The translations under genes and the position numbers were made by a program. The notes beneath the pieces are model-generated. The model saw only the letters and a program-made list of their open reading frames with translations. It was not told the origin of the DNA and ran no database searches. Below are positions 1 to 8,318 of a stretch of DNA of 53,373 nucleotides, piece after piece. Each line of letters opens with the position of its first letter. The first letter of the stretch is position 1. Source of the stretch: Pseudomonadota bacterium (GTDB lineage: Bacteria; Myxococcota_A; Polyangia; Haliangiales; Haliangiaceae); assembly GCA_023428295.1 (NCBI GenBank), contig JAEYYV010000048.1, positions 1 through 53,373 of the forward strand. Reading direction: 5' to 3'.

Positions 1-91
1 CCATGGGACCGATCGCGGGCCCGCGACCGGCTTCATCGATGCCGAGCGTGATCTTGATGGGCGCTGGATTGCGCGAGCGCTTCTTGGCCAT
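1..91 (-). CDS. rnhB: Ribonuclease HII, N-terminal fragment (runs off window start)
   Basis: Only the first 30 codons are inside the window. After a short basic leader (MAKKRSRNPAP) they read GIDEAGRGPAIGPM, the metal-binding N-terminal signature of type 2 RNases H, which cleave RNA in RNA-DNA hybrids and remove misincorporated ribonucleotides. The catalytic Asp and Glu of DEAGRG are present. The ATG lies 29 nt after the stop of the TPR-GTPase gene on the same strand, so co-transcription is likely. The variant GPAIGP is closer to archaeal/eukaryotic-type enzymes as I remember them than to the usual bacterial GPLAGP. Identification rests on this one motif. Confidence 0.85.
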   Translation of the reverse strand, partial: MAKKRSRNPAPIKITLGIDEAGRGPAIGPM

Positions 92-120
92 CGGAGCGGG
101 AGCGTACGCGGCGGGTATGA

Positions 121-2973
121 CTACAGCCGCGCGGCGGCTAGTTCTAACGCACGCGCGATCCCGACTTCCAGATCGAAAGCGAGGACATCGACAACGGCGC
201 CCCAATGATCGAGGCGACCGGCCAACGCTGCGAGGGCGTCCGACGCGGCGCGCGCGAGGGGCTCGCCCAGCTCGCGATCCAGATCTGGCGCGCCGCGAAC
301 GAGCGCGTGATAGACAGCGTCCTCCGCGAGCTCCAGGCGTGGAACATCATTGCGGAAGAACGCCTCGACGTACCCGCCCTCGACGTAGCCCCGCGTGTAG
401 GCGCGCGCGCGATCGAACACGCGCGAGAGGGCCAGGCCGATCCGATCGTCCGCGGTGCGATGCAGATCGCCGAGGACGTCTACATCGAGCGCGCTGCCGA
501 GCTCGCGCGCAGCACCCTCGGCCGACTTGCTGCGAGCGAGTAGATCCGCAGCCACGCGCTGGCGGCCGTTCTCGACCGCGGTCTCGAAGCCAGAGGAGAG
601 CAGGGCGATCAGATAATCGCGATCGGCGGTGGTGGCCGAGTGCGACGAGAACGGCAGGCGTCGTGGACGCACCAGCTCGATCACCTCGCGCGCGGCGCGG
701 CGATACAGCGCGGTCATCTGCTCGGACAGCGCCTTGCGCTCGGCGAGCACCGACGCTTCGGTGAACGTCCGCGCGGACGCGATCAGCTCGTCGCGGCCAC
801 GGCGTGCGGCGGTGGCTGCATCGTCGGCGCGTTGCCGCGAGGCATCGATCGTCGCCTGCGCTTCCGCGACGACGCCACGAAGCAGACGCGCGCATGCATC
901 GCGCTTGAGCTGACGCGCTTGCTGGAAGAACCGCTCCTCGAGATTGCCGAGGAGAGCGCCCCAGTTGCCATCTTCTACGTCCGCAGGGCGATCCTTCTGC
1001 TTCCACGCGAGCGCGTTGCGTGCAGAGAACGGAACGATCGCCTCGACGAGACCGTCGAGCTCCTTGCCGATGAACGACGTGACCTCGTGCGTCTCCTCGG
1101 GCGAGAGCTGGTCGGCTTTGTTCAGCACGCCGAGCACGCGCTTGCCCTCGTCGCGAATGGAGCGCAGCGCCTTCTTCTCGCTGGCCTTGCCACCCTGCGC
1201 CGCGGTGAACACCCACACGATCGCGTCGGCCTTGGCGATGAACGCGCGCGCCGTGGCTGCGTGCTCGGGCTGGATCGAGTTGAGCCCCGGCGTGTCGACG
1301 ATGTTGATCTTCTCGAGCTGCGGAAGCGGCACGAGGATCTCGACGCGATCGATCGCCTTGGCCGCGTCGGGCTTCAGCGCCTTCATGTGCGCCATGAACG
1401 CGTCCCACGAGAGCTCCGTCGTCGAGCCGTCGCGCGCGATGATGCGCCCACCGCGCTCGCGCCCGTAGCGCACCACGTTGATCGTCGCCGTAGTCGGCGT
1501 GATTCCGGTCGGCGCCACGTCGGCACCGATGAACGCGTTCACGAACGAGCTCTTTCCGCTCGAGAACTCGCCCATCACGGTGACGAGCAGCGGCTGATCG
1601 AGGTTGGCCGCGGCGCGAGCGACCTCGCCGACGAGGTGACCGAGCTCTCGCCGGCTCTCGACGGCTTTCTCGACGTACGCGGCGACATCTGCGATCTCGG
1701 GGCCCGGCGCTCCGAACGCAGCCGTGCGCGCCTCCGTGAGGATCTGGCGCGCCTTGCCGTGTTGCGGCGCGACGCGGAGTGCCGCGAGCGCGGACGCGGC
1801 GGCCTTCGTTGGATCGTGGGGCAGCGTCAACTGTGCGAGCGCAGCGTGCGCGTCGACGTCGTCCTTGCCCGCTGCGACCTCGAGCAGAGCCTTGGCCGCA
1901 TCGGGCTGATCGACGAGCATCGCGGATCCACGCGCGACGAGCGCGCGCAGATCATCGGGCGCTCGGGCGAGCAGATCGTTGCCCCACTGCATCTCGCGCG
2001 TTGCATCGCCTGCCGCGATCGCGGTGTCCACGGCGGCGCGCAACACGTCGATGCCCGCACCGAGGCCGAGCGCGCGCTCGTAGCTCTGCAGCGCCGAATC
2101 GAAGTTGCCGATCGTGCGATGAATGGTGGCGATCTTCGCGTGAATCTCGGCGCGCTTTGCATCCAGCTGCAGCGCCTCGAGGTAGTACCCGTGCGCTCGC
2201 ATCGCATCGCTCGTCGCGAACGCCGCATCTCCGAGCGCGATCATGATCTCCGCACGCAGCTCGCTCGCGAACGGCGATGCATCCTCGTCGGAGGCAGCAC
2301 GCGCCCGGGCCAAGCGCTCGCCCGCGATCGCCGGCGAGCCCTCGATCAGCGAGAGCTTGCCGAGCGCGTACAGCGCGAGCACCGGCGGACGGTCGCTCGC
2401 CGCGGCTCGCTCGAGGTGGCGCAGCGCTTCATCGTACGGACCGCCATCGGCGATCAGCGCCTCGCCGAGCGCAGCGCGCGTCTCCATGTCGTCGCCATCC
2501 TCGGCGACCGCTTTGCGCAGCTCGCGGATCGCTTTGTCCAGGTCACCGCGCCTGCGCCACGCGATGCCCAAGCCGCGATACGCATCGGCGAGTACCTCGC
2601 GATCACCGCCGGCCTCTTGCACCGCGCGACCGAGCGCGGCCGCGCCCAGGTCATAGCGACCGAGCGCCACGAGCGCCGTGCCGTGACCGACGAGCGCGTG
2701 CGGATCGCCACCGCGCAGCTTGAGTGCGCGCTCGAACGCCTCGAGCGCTTTCTGCGGCTGGCGCGCCTGGATGTACGCGGCGCCGAGGACGATCAGCGCT
2801 TGGCCGTGCTCGCTCTTGGAGACGAGCAGCGCTTCGAGCAGCTCGATCGCTTGCTGCGTCTCGCCCTTCGCGAGCAAGTCTTGCGACTTGTTCAGCTGAT
2901 CACGGTACTCGTCGAGAATCAGATCCTCGGCGATATCTCCCAGCCTGCGCTGGAACCGCGACCACAGTGACAT
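121..2973 (-). CDS. TPR-repeat protein with dynamin-like GTPase domain
   Basis: 950 aa. Residues about 20-400 are tandem TPR-like helical repeats (phrases such as ALVGHGTALVALGRYDLGAAALGRA). A dynamin-superfamily G domain follows: G1 GEFSSGKSS near residue 465, G2 in PTGITPTTATI, G3 DTPG, G4 NKAD. The C-terminal third is helical and Arg/Ala-rich, as in bacterial dynamin-like proteins, which bind GTP and remodel membranes. The TPR part probably recruits partners. ATG at 2973 was preferred to an in-frame TTG two codons upstream. A TAAGGT hexamer sits 6 nt before the ATG. The stop of the cation transporter gene is 15 nt upstream on the same strand and rnhB follows, so the three may form one unit. 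The family is clear; the cellular role is inferred. Confidence 0.85.
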   Translation of the reverse strand: MSLWSRFQRRLGDIAEDLILDEYRDQLNKSQDLLAKGETQQAIELLEALLVSKSEHGQALIVLGAAYIQARQPQKALEAFERALKLRGGDPHALVGHGTALVALGRYDLGAAALGRAVQEAGGDREVLADAYRGLGIAWRRRGDLDKAIRELRKAVAEDGDDMETRAALGEALIADGGPYDEALRHLERAAASDRPPVLALYALGKLSLIEGSPAIAGERLARARAASDEDASPFASELRAEIMIALGDAAFATSDAMRAHGYYLEALQLDAKRAEIHAKIATIHRTIGNFDSALQSYERALGLGAGIDVLRAAVDTAIAAGDATREMQWGNDLLARAPDDLRALVARGSAMLVDQPDAAKALLEVAAGKDDVDAHAALAQLTLPHDPTKAAASALAALRVAPQHGKARQILTEARTAAFGAPGPEIADVAAYVEKAVESRRELGHLVGEVARAAANLDQPLLVTVMGEFSSGKSSFVNAFIGADVAPTGITPTTATINVVRYGRERGGRIIARDGSTTELSWDAFMAHMKALKPDAAKAIDRVEILVPLPQLEKINIVDTPGLNSIQPEHAATARAFIAKADAIVWVFTAAQGGKASEKKALRSIRDEGKRVLGVLNKADQLSPEETHEVTSFIGKELDGLVEAIVPFSARNALAWKQKDRPADVEDGNWGALLGNLEERFFQQARQLKRDACARLLRGVVAEAQATIDASRQRADDAATAARRGRDELIASARTFTEASVLAERKALSEQMTALYRRAAREVIELVRPRRLPFSSHSATTADRDYLIALLSSGFETAVENGRQRVAADLLARSKSAEGAARELGSALDVDVLGDLHRTADDRIGLALSRVFDRARAYTRGYVEGGYVEAFFRNDVPRLELAEDAVYHALVRGAPDLDRELGEPLARAASDALAALAGRLDHWGAVVDVLAFDLEVGIARALELAAARL

Positions 2974-2979
2974 GCGCAA

Positions 2980-2985
2980 ACCTTA
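2980..2985 (-). promoter_or_regulatory. Candidate -10 box of the TPR-GTPase gene (leaderless type)
   Basis: TAAGGT ends 6 nt before the ATG at 2973, so transcription would begin at or next to the start codon. It is one of 14 such TANNNT sites in the window. AAGG could also serve as a weak Shine-Dalgarno if the transporter gene is co-transcribed. Confidence 0.35.
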
Positions 2986-2988
2986 CCG

Positions 2989-4008
2989 TCAGGCCAGCTC
3001 CTCGTCATCGGCCTCGTGCTCCGGGTGCGCGATTTCGAGATCGATGTGCTTCGCCTGCGGAATCGCGCGCCGGATCGCTTGCTCGACGGCGATCATCTCC
3101 GTGGCGATCGTGTCGGTGGTGGCGATGGTCGCGCGGCGCAACGCGCGCCCCTTGGTCAGATCGCGCATGTTCGCGGGGAGCAACTTGTCGACCTGCTCGG
3201 AGAGATAGTCGGTATCGAGCGTCAGCTCTGCCTTGAACATGTAGGCGTCGTGCGTCAGCTGGCGCGTCTTGATATCGCGCACGCTGCGGATCGCGGGCTG
3301 GTCGAGGATGGTGTCCGTGAAGAGCTCCTCGACGTTCTCGGGCACCGCACGCCCCATGAGCAGCTCGCGGTTCTCGCGCACGAGGTACAGCGCAACCACG
3401 CCGAGAATCGCGCCCACGCTGAGCGATCCGATCGTGTCGAAGATCGGGTTACCCGTCACGTACGACAGCACGATGCTTCCGCTCGCGATGAGGAGGCCCA
3501 GCACGGCGGCGCCGTCCTCGAGCAAGATCGCGACGGTGGCCGGATCTGCGCGCTCGCGAACGTACTGGAAGAACGGCATCTCGCCGCGCGCGCGATGGAC
3601 CGTGACGATCGCGAGAACGAGCACCGTTCCTTCGATCACCACCGACACACCGAGGACGATGAACGTCAGCGCGGTCATCTGCGCCGGGTGTGGATTCAGC
3701 AGTGAATCGATGCCGTGATAGACGGTGATGCCGCAGCCGATGAAGAAGATGCCGGCCGCCGACAAGATTCCGAACACGAAGCGCTCGCCGCCATAGCCAT
3801 AGTGGAACTTGTCGTCCGGCGCTTTCTCACCGCGACGAAGACCGATGAACAGGAGCAGCTGGTTTCCGGTGTCGGCCGTGCTGTGAATCGCTTCCGAGAG
3901 CATCGCGCCGGAGCCCGACAGCAAGAACGCCACGAGCTTGATGACGGTGACGAAGGAGTTTCCCATCAGCGCCGTGATCACCGTGCGCGTAGAGGTCGAG
4001 CCAGCCAT
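2989..4008 (-). CDS. Cation diffusion facilitator family transporter
   Basis: 339 aa with several hydrophobic helices in the first 210 residues and a soluble C-terminal domain. The cation diffusion facilitator signature is visible: HSTAD at 42-46 in the second helix and LLEDGAAVLG (E164, D165) where many family members have HxxxD. GEKAPDDKFHYGYGGERF is the usual inter-helix loop. Such proteins exchange divalent metals (Zn, Mn, Fe or Co) for protons in the inner membrane. The ED variant resembles the ZnT9-like branch as I remember it, so metal specificity should not be assumed to be zinc. No Shine-Dalgarno is seen; a TAGAGT hexamer lies 12 nt before the ATG. Confidence 0.88.
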   Translation of the reverse strand: MAGSTSTRTVITALMGNSFVTVIKLVAFLLSGSGAMLSEAIHSTADTGNQLLLFIGLRRGEKAPDDKFHYGYGGERFVFGILSAAGIFFIGCGITVYHGIDSLLNPHPAQMTALTFIVLGVSVVIEGTVLVLAIVTVHRARGEMPFFQYVRERADPATVAILLEDGAAVLGLLIASGSIVLSYVTGNPIFDTIGSLSVGAILGVVALYLVRENRELLMGRAVPENVEELFTDTILDQPAIRSVRDIKTRQLTHDAYMFKAELTLDTDYLSEQVDKLLPANMRDLTKGRALRRATIATTDTIATEMIAVEQAIRRAIPQAKHIDLEIAHPEHEADDEELA

Positions 4009-4175
4009 TGGAAGCGGCGCACTCTACTCGATTCGAGCGATCTGCGTGTCCGTGCGTCCTCGCGCAGCGTGGCTACTCGACCATCCTGCGCTGTCCCGAC
4101 TCCAGCTCACTGCCATACGTGTCGCGTACTTCCAGGCGCCGCAGGCCGGTACGCGGCTTGCGATGAACAACCGTT

Positions 4176-4511
4176 ATGCGCGCGCTGCTGATGGCACTCG
4201 TCCTCGCTATCGCGACGCCTGCGCTCGCTGAACCGCGCCCGTTGTACGTCCGTGCGGTGCCCGAACAGATCGAGACGCCCAAACCTCCCGAGAAGACGAA
4301 GCCTGTCGTCCTCCGCCTCGAGATGCGCGAGCGCGAAGAGACCCCGGTCCCGAAATCAGAGAAGTCGCCAGAGCGTCCATCGCTCATGCAGCAGCTTCGC
4401 GATCGCATCTTCGACGAGCTGCCTGCTGTCTCGACCGCGATCGTCGCGCCGCTACCGATCGCGTCCGCCGACGGAACGCTCGCGGGTGTCGGCGTGCTCG
4501 GTCGGTTCTAG
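4176..4511 (+). CDS. Small exported Pro/Glu-rich protein of unknown function
   Basis: 111 aa. The first 18 residues form a signal peptide (MRALLMALVLAIATPALA, cleavage after ALA). The mature chain is charged and proline-rich (about 30-70) and ends in a hydrophobic Gly/Ala stretch finishing VGVLGRF. I do not recognise a family. Codon use and third-position G+C match the neighbours, supporting a real gene. It lies between two leftward genes. Its stop codon and the stop of the lipoprotein on the other strand share the palindrome CTAG (4508-4511), so the genes are exactly tail to tail. Confidence 0.6.
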   Translation: MRALLMALVLAIATPALAEPRPLYVRAVPEQIETPKPPEKTKPVVLRLEMREREETPVPKSEKSPERPSLMQQLRDRIFDELPAVSTAIVAPLPIASADGTLAGVGVLGRF

Positions 4512-5530
4512 CGGATCGCGGTGAACGTCGCGGGCGCGTGGCGCAGTCCTTGGCCCGCGTTGATCTCGGCGGTCCACACGCCGTTCGTCAGACGCCTTGC
4601 GACGCGGTCACTGTCTGCATCGATCATCTCCGCGGTCCCCGCCGCGAAGTGAAGTGCGTCGAAGCGGAACGTCTCGAGCTTCGCCTTTGCGCGCGCGACC
4701 GCTTCGTCGAGGCCACGCTCGCAGATCTGCGTCAGCTCGGTCGCGTGACCGACGCACTGACCGAGGAGGCACTTGGTCGCGACCTTCGCTGCAACCGCAG
4801 GGCAGTTCACGGCCGAGCCGAGGAGGCCGCGAATGTTCGCGCCGTGGTCCGCGATCATCTTCGCTTCGAGCGCTTGCCACGCGTAGCGGCCGTACGCGAC
4901 CGAGAACATGTGGTCACCGATCGACAGCGTCGAGCGCGTCGTCTGCACCGTCGCCTGTCGCGAGACGATGTCGCTCGGGAACTGACCGAGCTCGAGCTGC
5001 GTGTCGATGCCGGCCGGCGAGAGGTCGAGCGCGCTCAAGCGATGCGTGGCCGTGGTGCCTTCGATCGTGAGCGTGGACTCGATGTTCACCTGCGAGAGCG
5101 CGGTCTCGGCGAGCGCGACGATCGAGCCCGCGAACTGCGGAACCGGAAGGCCAGCGATCGCGAGCTCTCCGATCTCGTCGTCGATCCAGCCCTCGAGCTT
5201 GTCCTCGAGGAACGACGGCAGATACGCGCGGATCGTGCCCACCGCCGGAACCCCCGCGTCCTCGGCGAGATCGAGGAGCGTGTGCGCCGGATGCTGCGAG
5301 AAGTCGCGGAGCGTCTCGACGAGGTTCGCAGCCGGCTCGGGCAGGAGCGCTTCGATCGTGATCTCGATGTTCGACGTCACCGCGTACGGTCCGCTCGCGA
5401 CCAGCGCCGGTGTCGACGGACCCGACGGACCCGACGGGTCCGACAGATCATCGCTGTCGTGCCCGGTGGTGTGAAGAACGCAGCCGGAAGCGGCAGTGGT
5501 GACGAAGAGAAGCGAAGCGAGATGGCGCAT
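4508..5530 (-). CDS. Putative lipoprotein sharing a motif with the adjacent dynamin-like GTPase
   Basis: 340 aa. A signal sequence ends in AASGC with Cys17 as the likely lipidated residue; the -3 position is Ala, so the lipobox is not ideal. A Gly/Ser/Pro/Asp linker (23-45) follows. The body has no fold I recognise, but residues 102-115 read AYLPSFLEDKLEGW, closely matching AYLPQFIEDKFKEW at 373-386 of the dynamin-like protein encoded just upstream on the same strand. Four cysteines near residue 240-270 could form disulfides in the periplasm. It is last in the run flippase-like/M48/dynamin/lipoprotein. The 97-nt gap upstream holds a possible -10 (TATCAT, 5583-5588) and a hairpin over the translation start. 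Confidence 0.75.
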   Translation of the reverse strand: MRHLASLLFVTTAASGCVLHTTGHDSDDLSDPSGPSGPSTPALVASGPYAVTSNIEITIEALLPEPAANLVETLRDFSQHPAHTLLDLAEDAGVPAVGTIRAYLPSFLEDKLEGWIDDEIGELAIAGLPVPQFAGSIVALAETALSQVNIESTLTIEGTTATHRLSALDLSPAGIDTQLELGQFPSDIVSRQATVQTTRSTLSIGDHMFSVAYGRYAWQALEAKMIADHGANIRGLLGSAVNCPAVAAKVATKCLLGQCVGHATELTQICERGLDEAVARAKAKLETFRFDALHFAAGTAEMIDADSDRVARRLTNGVWTAEINAGQGLRHAPATFTAIR

Positions 5531-5531
5531 G

Positions 5532-5553
5532 GACCTTCTGACTCAGCAAGGTC
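5532..5553 (-). promoter_or_regulatory. Inverted repeat covering the translation start region of the lipoprotein gene
   Basis: In mRNA sense the arms are GACCTT and AAGGTC, separated by a 10-nt loop that itself contains CTGAGTCAG. The second arm holds the only AAGG-like Shine-Dalgarno and ends one nucleotide before the ATG. The hairpin could therefore mask the ribosome site, or the DNA palindrome could be an operator. Confidence 0.35.
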
Positions 5554-5627
5554 TCGGCCATCGGTCCAACCACTGCCAGAAGATGATAAGCGGCTGATGA
5601 TCCTAGAGAATGACGCAGCTTGCCGTG

Positions 5628-7406
5628 TCAGCTGTCCGTCGGTGCTTCCTCTGTTTCACCAGACCACAGACCCTCACGTAGCTGCGCGAGCGCCTTGCTC
5701 GCTGCGCGAACCTGCTCGATCTGCGCCGTCGTGCCTACCTTCAGCTCGTTCACGTCCCCCGCGCGCTCTTTGCGCTCGCGCATCGTGCGGTCGAGGATCT
5801 CGCTGATGCCCTTGTAGAGCGTGTTGCCAGCGTTGGTGACGAAGTCGGACAGGCGCTTCGCGAAGTCATCGATGCAGCGATCGAAGTGCGGCTTCATCGC
5901 TTCGGCCGCATTGAGCACGGCGCCGGGCACCTTCTCCTTTGCCTGCACCTTGATGTCGCCGCTGATCTTGGACTTCAACACGATCGCGAGGATCGGCGCC
6001 GCGAGCGTGAGCAGGCCTCCCGCGAGCGCGTTCACGAACAGCATCACCGTGGTGCCGAGCGCGCCGACGGCGTAGATGCCCACGTCGTACTTGAAGCTAT
6101 CGACGGTGATGTCCACCTGCGTGTCGTCGGGACCGAGTCGCTCCGCGAGTGTGGACGCTGCGGCCGCGACGTTCTCGTTGGTGATCGAGATGACCTCCTC
6201 GGCGAGATGCTCGAGCATCGCAGCGAGCTTTGCGCCCTCGATCTCTGCCCACTCCTTGAACTTGTCCTCGATGAACTGCGGCAGATACGCCTTCACGTCG
6301 TCGGCATCGACGGCATCGATCTGCGCGGGCAGCGCTTGCACGAACGTCTTGGCGAACGCCTCGAGATCGAGGCCGATCTGCGCCTTGATGGACTGCGCTG
6401 CAGCGTCGATGCGGCCGTGCAGCTCGTCGAGCTTGCGCTTGGACGTATCGAGCTGGCCGCGCACCTCCGTGATGCGCTGCTCGAGCTCGTCGATGTTCAG
6501 ATCGTAGCTGCGCATCCGTACGCCGAGGTTGTTCTCGACGTACGCGGCCGTGCGCGCGGCATCGGCGGCAGCGTTGTCGAGGATCATCTGCGCGCGATCA
6601 CGAGCGAGGAACGTCTCGAGGTGCGCGATCAGCTCGGGCATGCCGCTCTGCGGATCTTTGTGCTTCGCCCAATCGCGCGCCGACAGCGGGAACACGATCG
6701 GATCCGGCATCATCTTGGCGAGGTTCTGGCGCACGTAGTCCGTGACCGCGGCCCGCTCGTCGGCGGACAGCATGTCCATCTTGCCGAGGACAAAGACCAA
6801 GCGATCGCGCGCGTTCTCGAGCACGCGGCTGCGCAAGAACTCTTGCTCGGAGTCCTTGAGCGCCTGGCCCGCATCGAGGAGGAACAGCACCGCATCCGCG
6901 CGCGGCACGTAGCCGTACGTCACTTCGGCGCGCTGCTCGTTCAGATCGTTGACGCCTGGTGTGTCGACGAGGACGACGTTGTTCTTCAAGAGCTCGCTCG
7001 GATAACCAACCTCGACGAACGCGACTTCATCCGCGCGCCCGCCGGCCACCGTGACCCAATCCTTGATCTGCGCCGTGTCGAGCGCTTGTGGCTCGCCGGT
7101 CAGCAGCATCACCTTGGCGGTGGGCTCCTCGGCCCACACGACGTGATTGATCGAGGCGGTCGTCGGCGTGATGCCCGTCGGCAAGATCTCCGAGCCGAGC
7201 AGCGCGTTCACGAACGTGGACTTGCCGTGGTTGAACTCGCCGAGGACGACGAGGTGAAACCGCTCGGCCTCGAGCTTGGGAACTCGCGTCGTGCGGATGT
7301 CGCGCGCGAGCGTGACCATGCCGACGCCCTCGGCGACATCGGCGAGCTGCGTGAAGCGTTGGATGATCTCGCGCTTCGCGGATTTGTGGTGCTCCAGAAG
7401 AATCAT
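5628..7406 (-). CDS. Bacterial dynamin-like GTPase
   Basis: 592 aa. The GTPase domain begins near residue 45: G1 GEFNHGKST (56-64), G2 PTGITPTTASI (76-86), G3 DTPG (148-151), G4 GKMD (208-211, a variant of N/TKxD). Long helices (290-425) follow, then a hydrophobic stretch (about 444-477) that would be the membrane-inserting paddle, then more helices. This is the layout of bacterial dynamin-like proteins that bind and reshape or fuse membranes. Residues 373-386 carry the AYLPxFxEDKxxxW motif shared with the downstream lipoprotein. A good Shine-Dalgarno, AAAGGA (7414-7419), lies 7 nt before the ATG, consistent with a position inside an operon behind the M48 peptidase gene (16-nt gap). Confidence 0.88.
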   Translation of the reverse strand: MILLEHHKSAKREIIQRFTQLADVAEGVGMVTLARDIRTTRVPKLEAERFHLVVLGEFNHGKSTFVNALLGSEILPTGITPTTASINHVVWAEEPTAKVMLLTGEPQALDTAQIKDWVTVAGGRADEVAFVEVGYPSELLKNNVVLVDTPGVNDLNEQRAEVTYGYVPRADAVLFLLDAGQALKDSEQEFLRSRVLENARDRLVFVLGKMDMLSADERAAVTDYVRQNLAKMMPDPIVFPLSARDWAKHKDPQSGMPELIAHLETFLARDRAQMILDNAAADAARTAAYVENNLGVRMRSYDLNIDELEQRITEVRGQLDTSKRKLDELHGRIDAAAQSIKAQIGLDLEAFAKTFVQALPAQIDAVDADDVKAYLPQFIEDKFKEWAEIEGAKLAAMLEHLAEEVISITNENVAAAASTLAERLGPDDTQVDITVDSFKYDVGIYAVGALGTTVMLFVNALAGGLLTLAAPILAIVLKSKISGDIKVQAKEKVPGAVLNAAEAMKPHFDRCIDDFAKRLSDFVTNAGNTLYKGISEILDRTMRERKERAGDVNELKVGTTAQIEQVRAASKALAQLREGLWSGETEEAPTDS

Positions 7407-7422
7407 GTGGTGGTCCTTTGCT

Positions 7423-8301
7423 CTAGAGCAGCTCGGCTACTTGTTTGTCGATATCGGGGAGGCTCGCCTTGCCCGCGGGGTCCTTGCCCGTGACGGTCGC
7501 GAACAGCGCGGAGTTAGCGAACATGCGCAGCGCCTGCACGCGCTTGGGCATGTACGGATGCGAGCGAAAGATCTCCGCGTAGCTCCCGAGGCCCTTCTTG
7601 ATGTCGGGTGGATTCTTCAAGTACTCCTCGACGTCGAACGAGCTGTTCTTGTCGAGTCCGAGCTCGAGCTTCACGAGGGCGGCGAGCGTCTTGTCCTCGT
7701 CACGAAGGGCGAGGAGAGCAGCGCGATCGCACGTGATCTCCGCGCGGCGTGACCAGGCTTGTAGCGTCATGATCGCGGGCTGCACGACCCAGCGCACGAA
7801 GAACGCCGCCGAGCTCGTCAAATAGTGGAGCGCGGTCGCATAGAGGATGTGATTGTTCTGCACGTGGCCGAGCTCGTGGCCGATCGCTGCGACGAGATCG
7901 TCGTCGGACAGTTTCTCGGCGAGCTCGAGGTTCACGATGAGGTGCGGCGCGTCTTCCGTGCCGAGCACCTTCACCTTGATCGACGACGTGGGCGCAGCGA
8001 ACACCACCGGCACGCGAACGTGCAGCGCGGCGCCAGCCTTCTTGGCTGCTTCGTAGACACGCGGGTACTGCTGATCGGTGACCTTGACCGCCGTGCCGAG
8101 CAGCTCGGTGCGAGCGACGTCGCGCCACAGCCGCGTCGTCGCTTCGAGCGCCATCGTCACCGGGCGCGCGAGCATGAGGTTGCGACGAAACTTTCGCTCG
8201 CCGGAGAACGCGTAGGCGGCTCCTTCGCGCGCGGATTGCTCGATCGATCCGCGCCGTTGCGCGAGCCATTTCGGAAAATCGAAGTCGACGCCTACCGACA
8301 T
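7423..8301 (-). CDS. M48-family zinc metallopeptidase
   Basis: 292 aa. The zinc site is complete: HELGH (142-146) with downstream E188 in AEITCDRAA, the ExxAD-type third ligand of M48 proteases (HtpX/Ste24 relatives). A hydrophobic segment around 158-180 may dip into the membrane. It has no signal peptide, so the catalytic face is probably cytosolic, acting on misfolded membrane proteins (family knowledge, not shown here). The frame stays open far upstream, but MSVGVDF at 8301 is the natural start because upstream sequence is antisense of the flippase-like gene. TATACT lies 6 nt before the ATG. Confidence 0.85.
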   Translation of the reverse strand: MSVGVDFDFPKWLAQRRGSIEQSAREGAAYAFSGERKFRRNLMLARPVTMALEATTRLWRDVARTELLGTAVKVTDQQYPRVYEAAKKAGAALHVRVPVVFAAPTSSIKVKVLGTEDAPHLIVNLELAEKLSDDDLVAAIGHELGHVQNNHILYATALHYLTSSAAFFVRWVVQPAIMTLQAWSRRAEITCDRAALLALRDEDKTLAALVKLELGLDKNSSFDVEEYLKNPPDIKKGLGSYAEIFRSHPYMPKRVQALRMFANSALFATVTGKDPAGKASLPDIDKQVAELL

Positions 8302-8307
8302 GAAGTC

Positions 8308-8313
8308 AGTATA
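8308..8313 (-). promoter_or_regulatory. Candidate -10 box of the M48 gene (leaderless type)
   Basis: TATACT (five of six consensus bases) ends 6 nt before the ATG at 8301, inside the 17-nt gap after the flippase-like gene. No convincing -35 is visible. The M48-dynamin-lipoprotein genes may thus also be transcribed separately from the first gene. Confidence 0.45.
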
Positions 8314-8318
8314 GCGAG

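Noticed and set aside
640..2970. 776-codon open frame on the plus strand opposite the TPR-GTPase
   Set aside because: Arg/Ala/Leu-rich antisense reading typical of high-G+C DNA. The opposite strand encodes a protein with clear TPR and GTPase motifs.
5886..7493. 535-codon plus-strand frame opposite the dynamin-like gene
   Set aside because: Shadow frame with no domain. The minus strand has intact G motifs and a Shine-Dalgarno.
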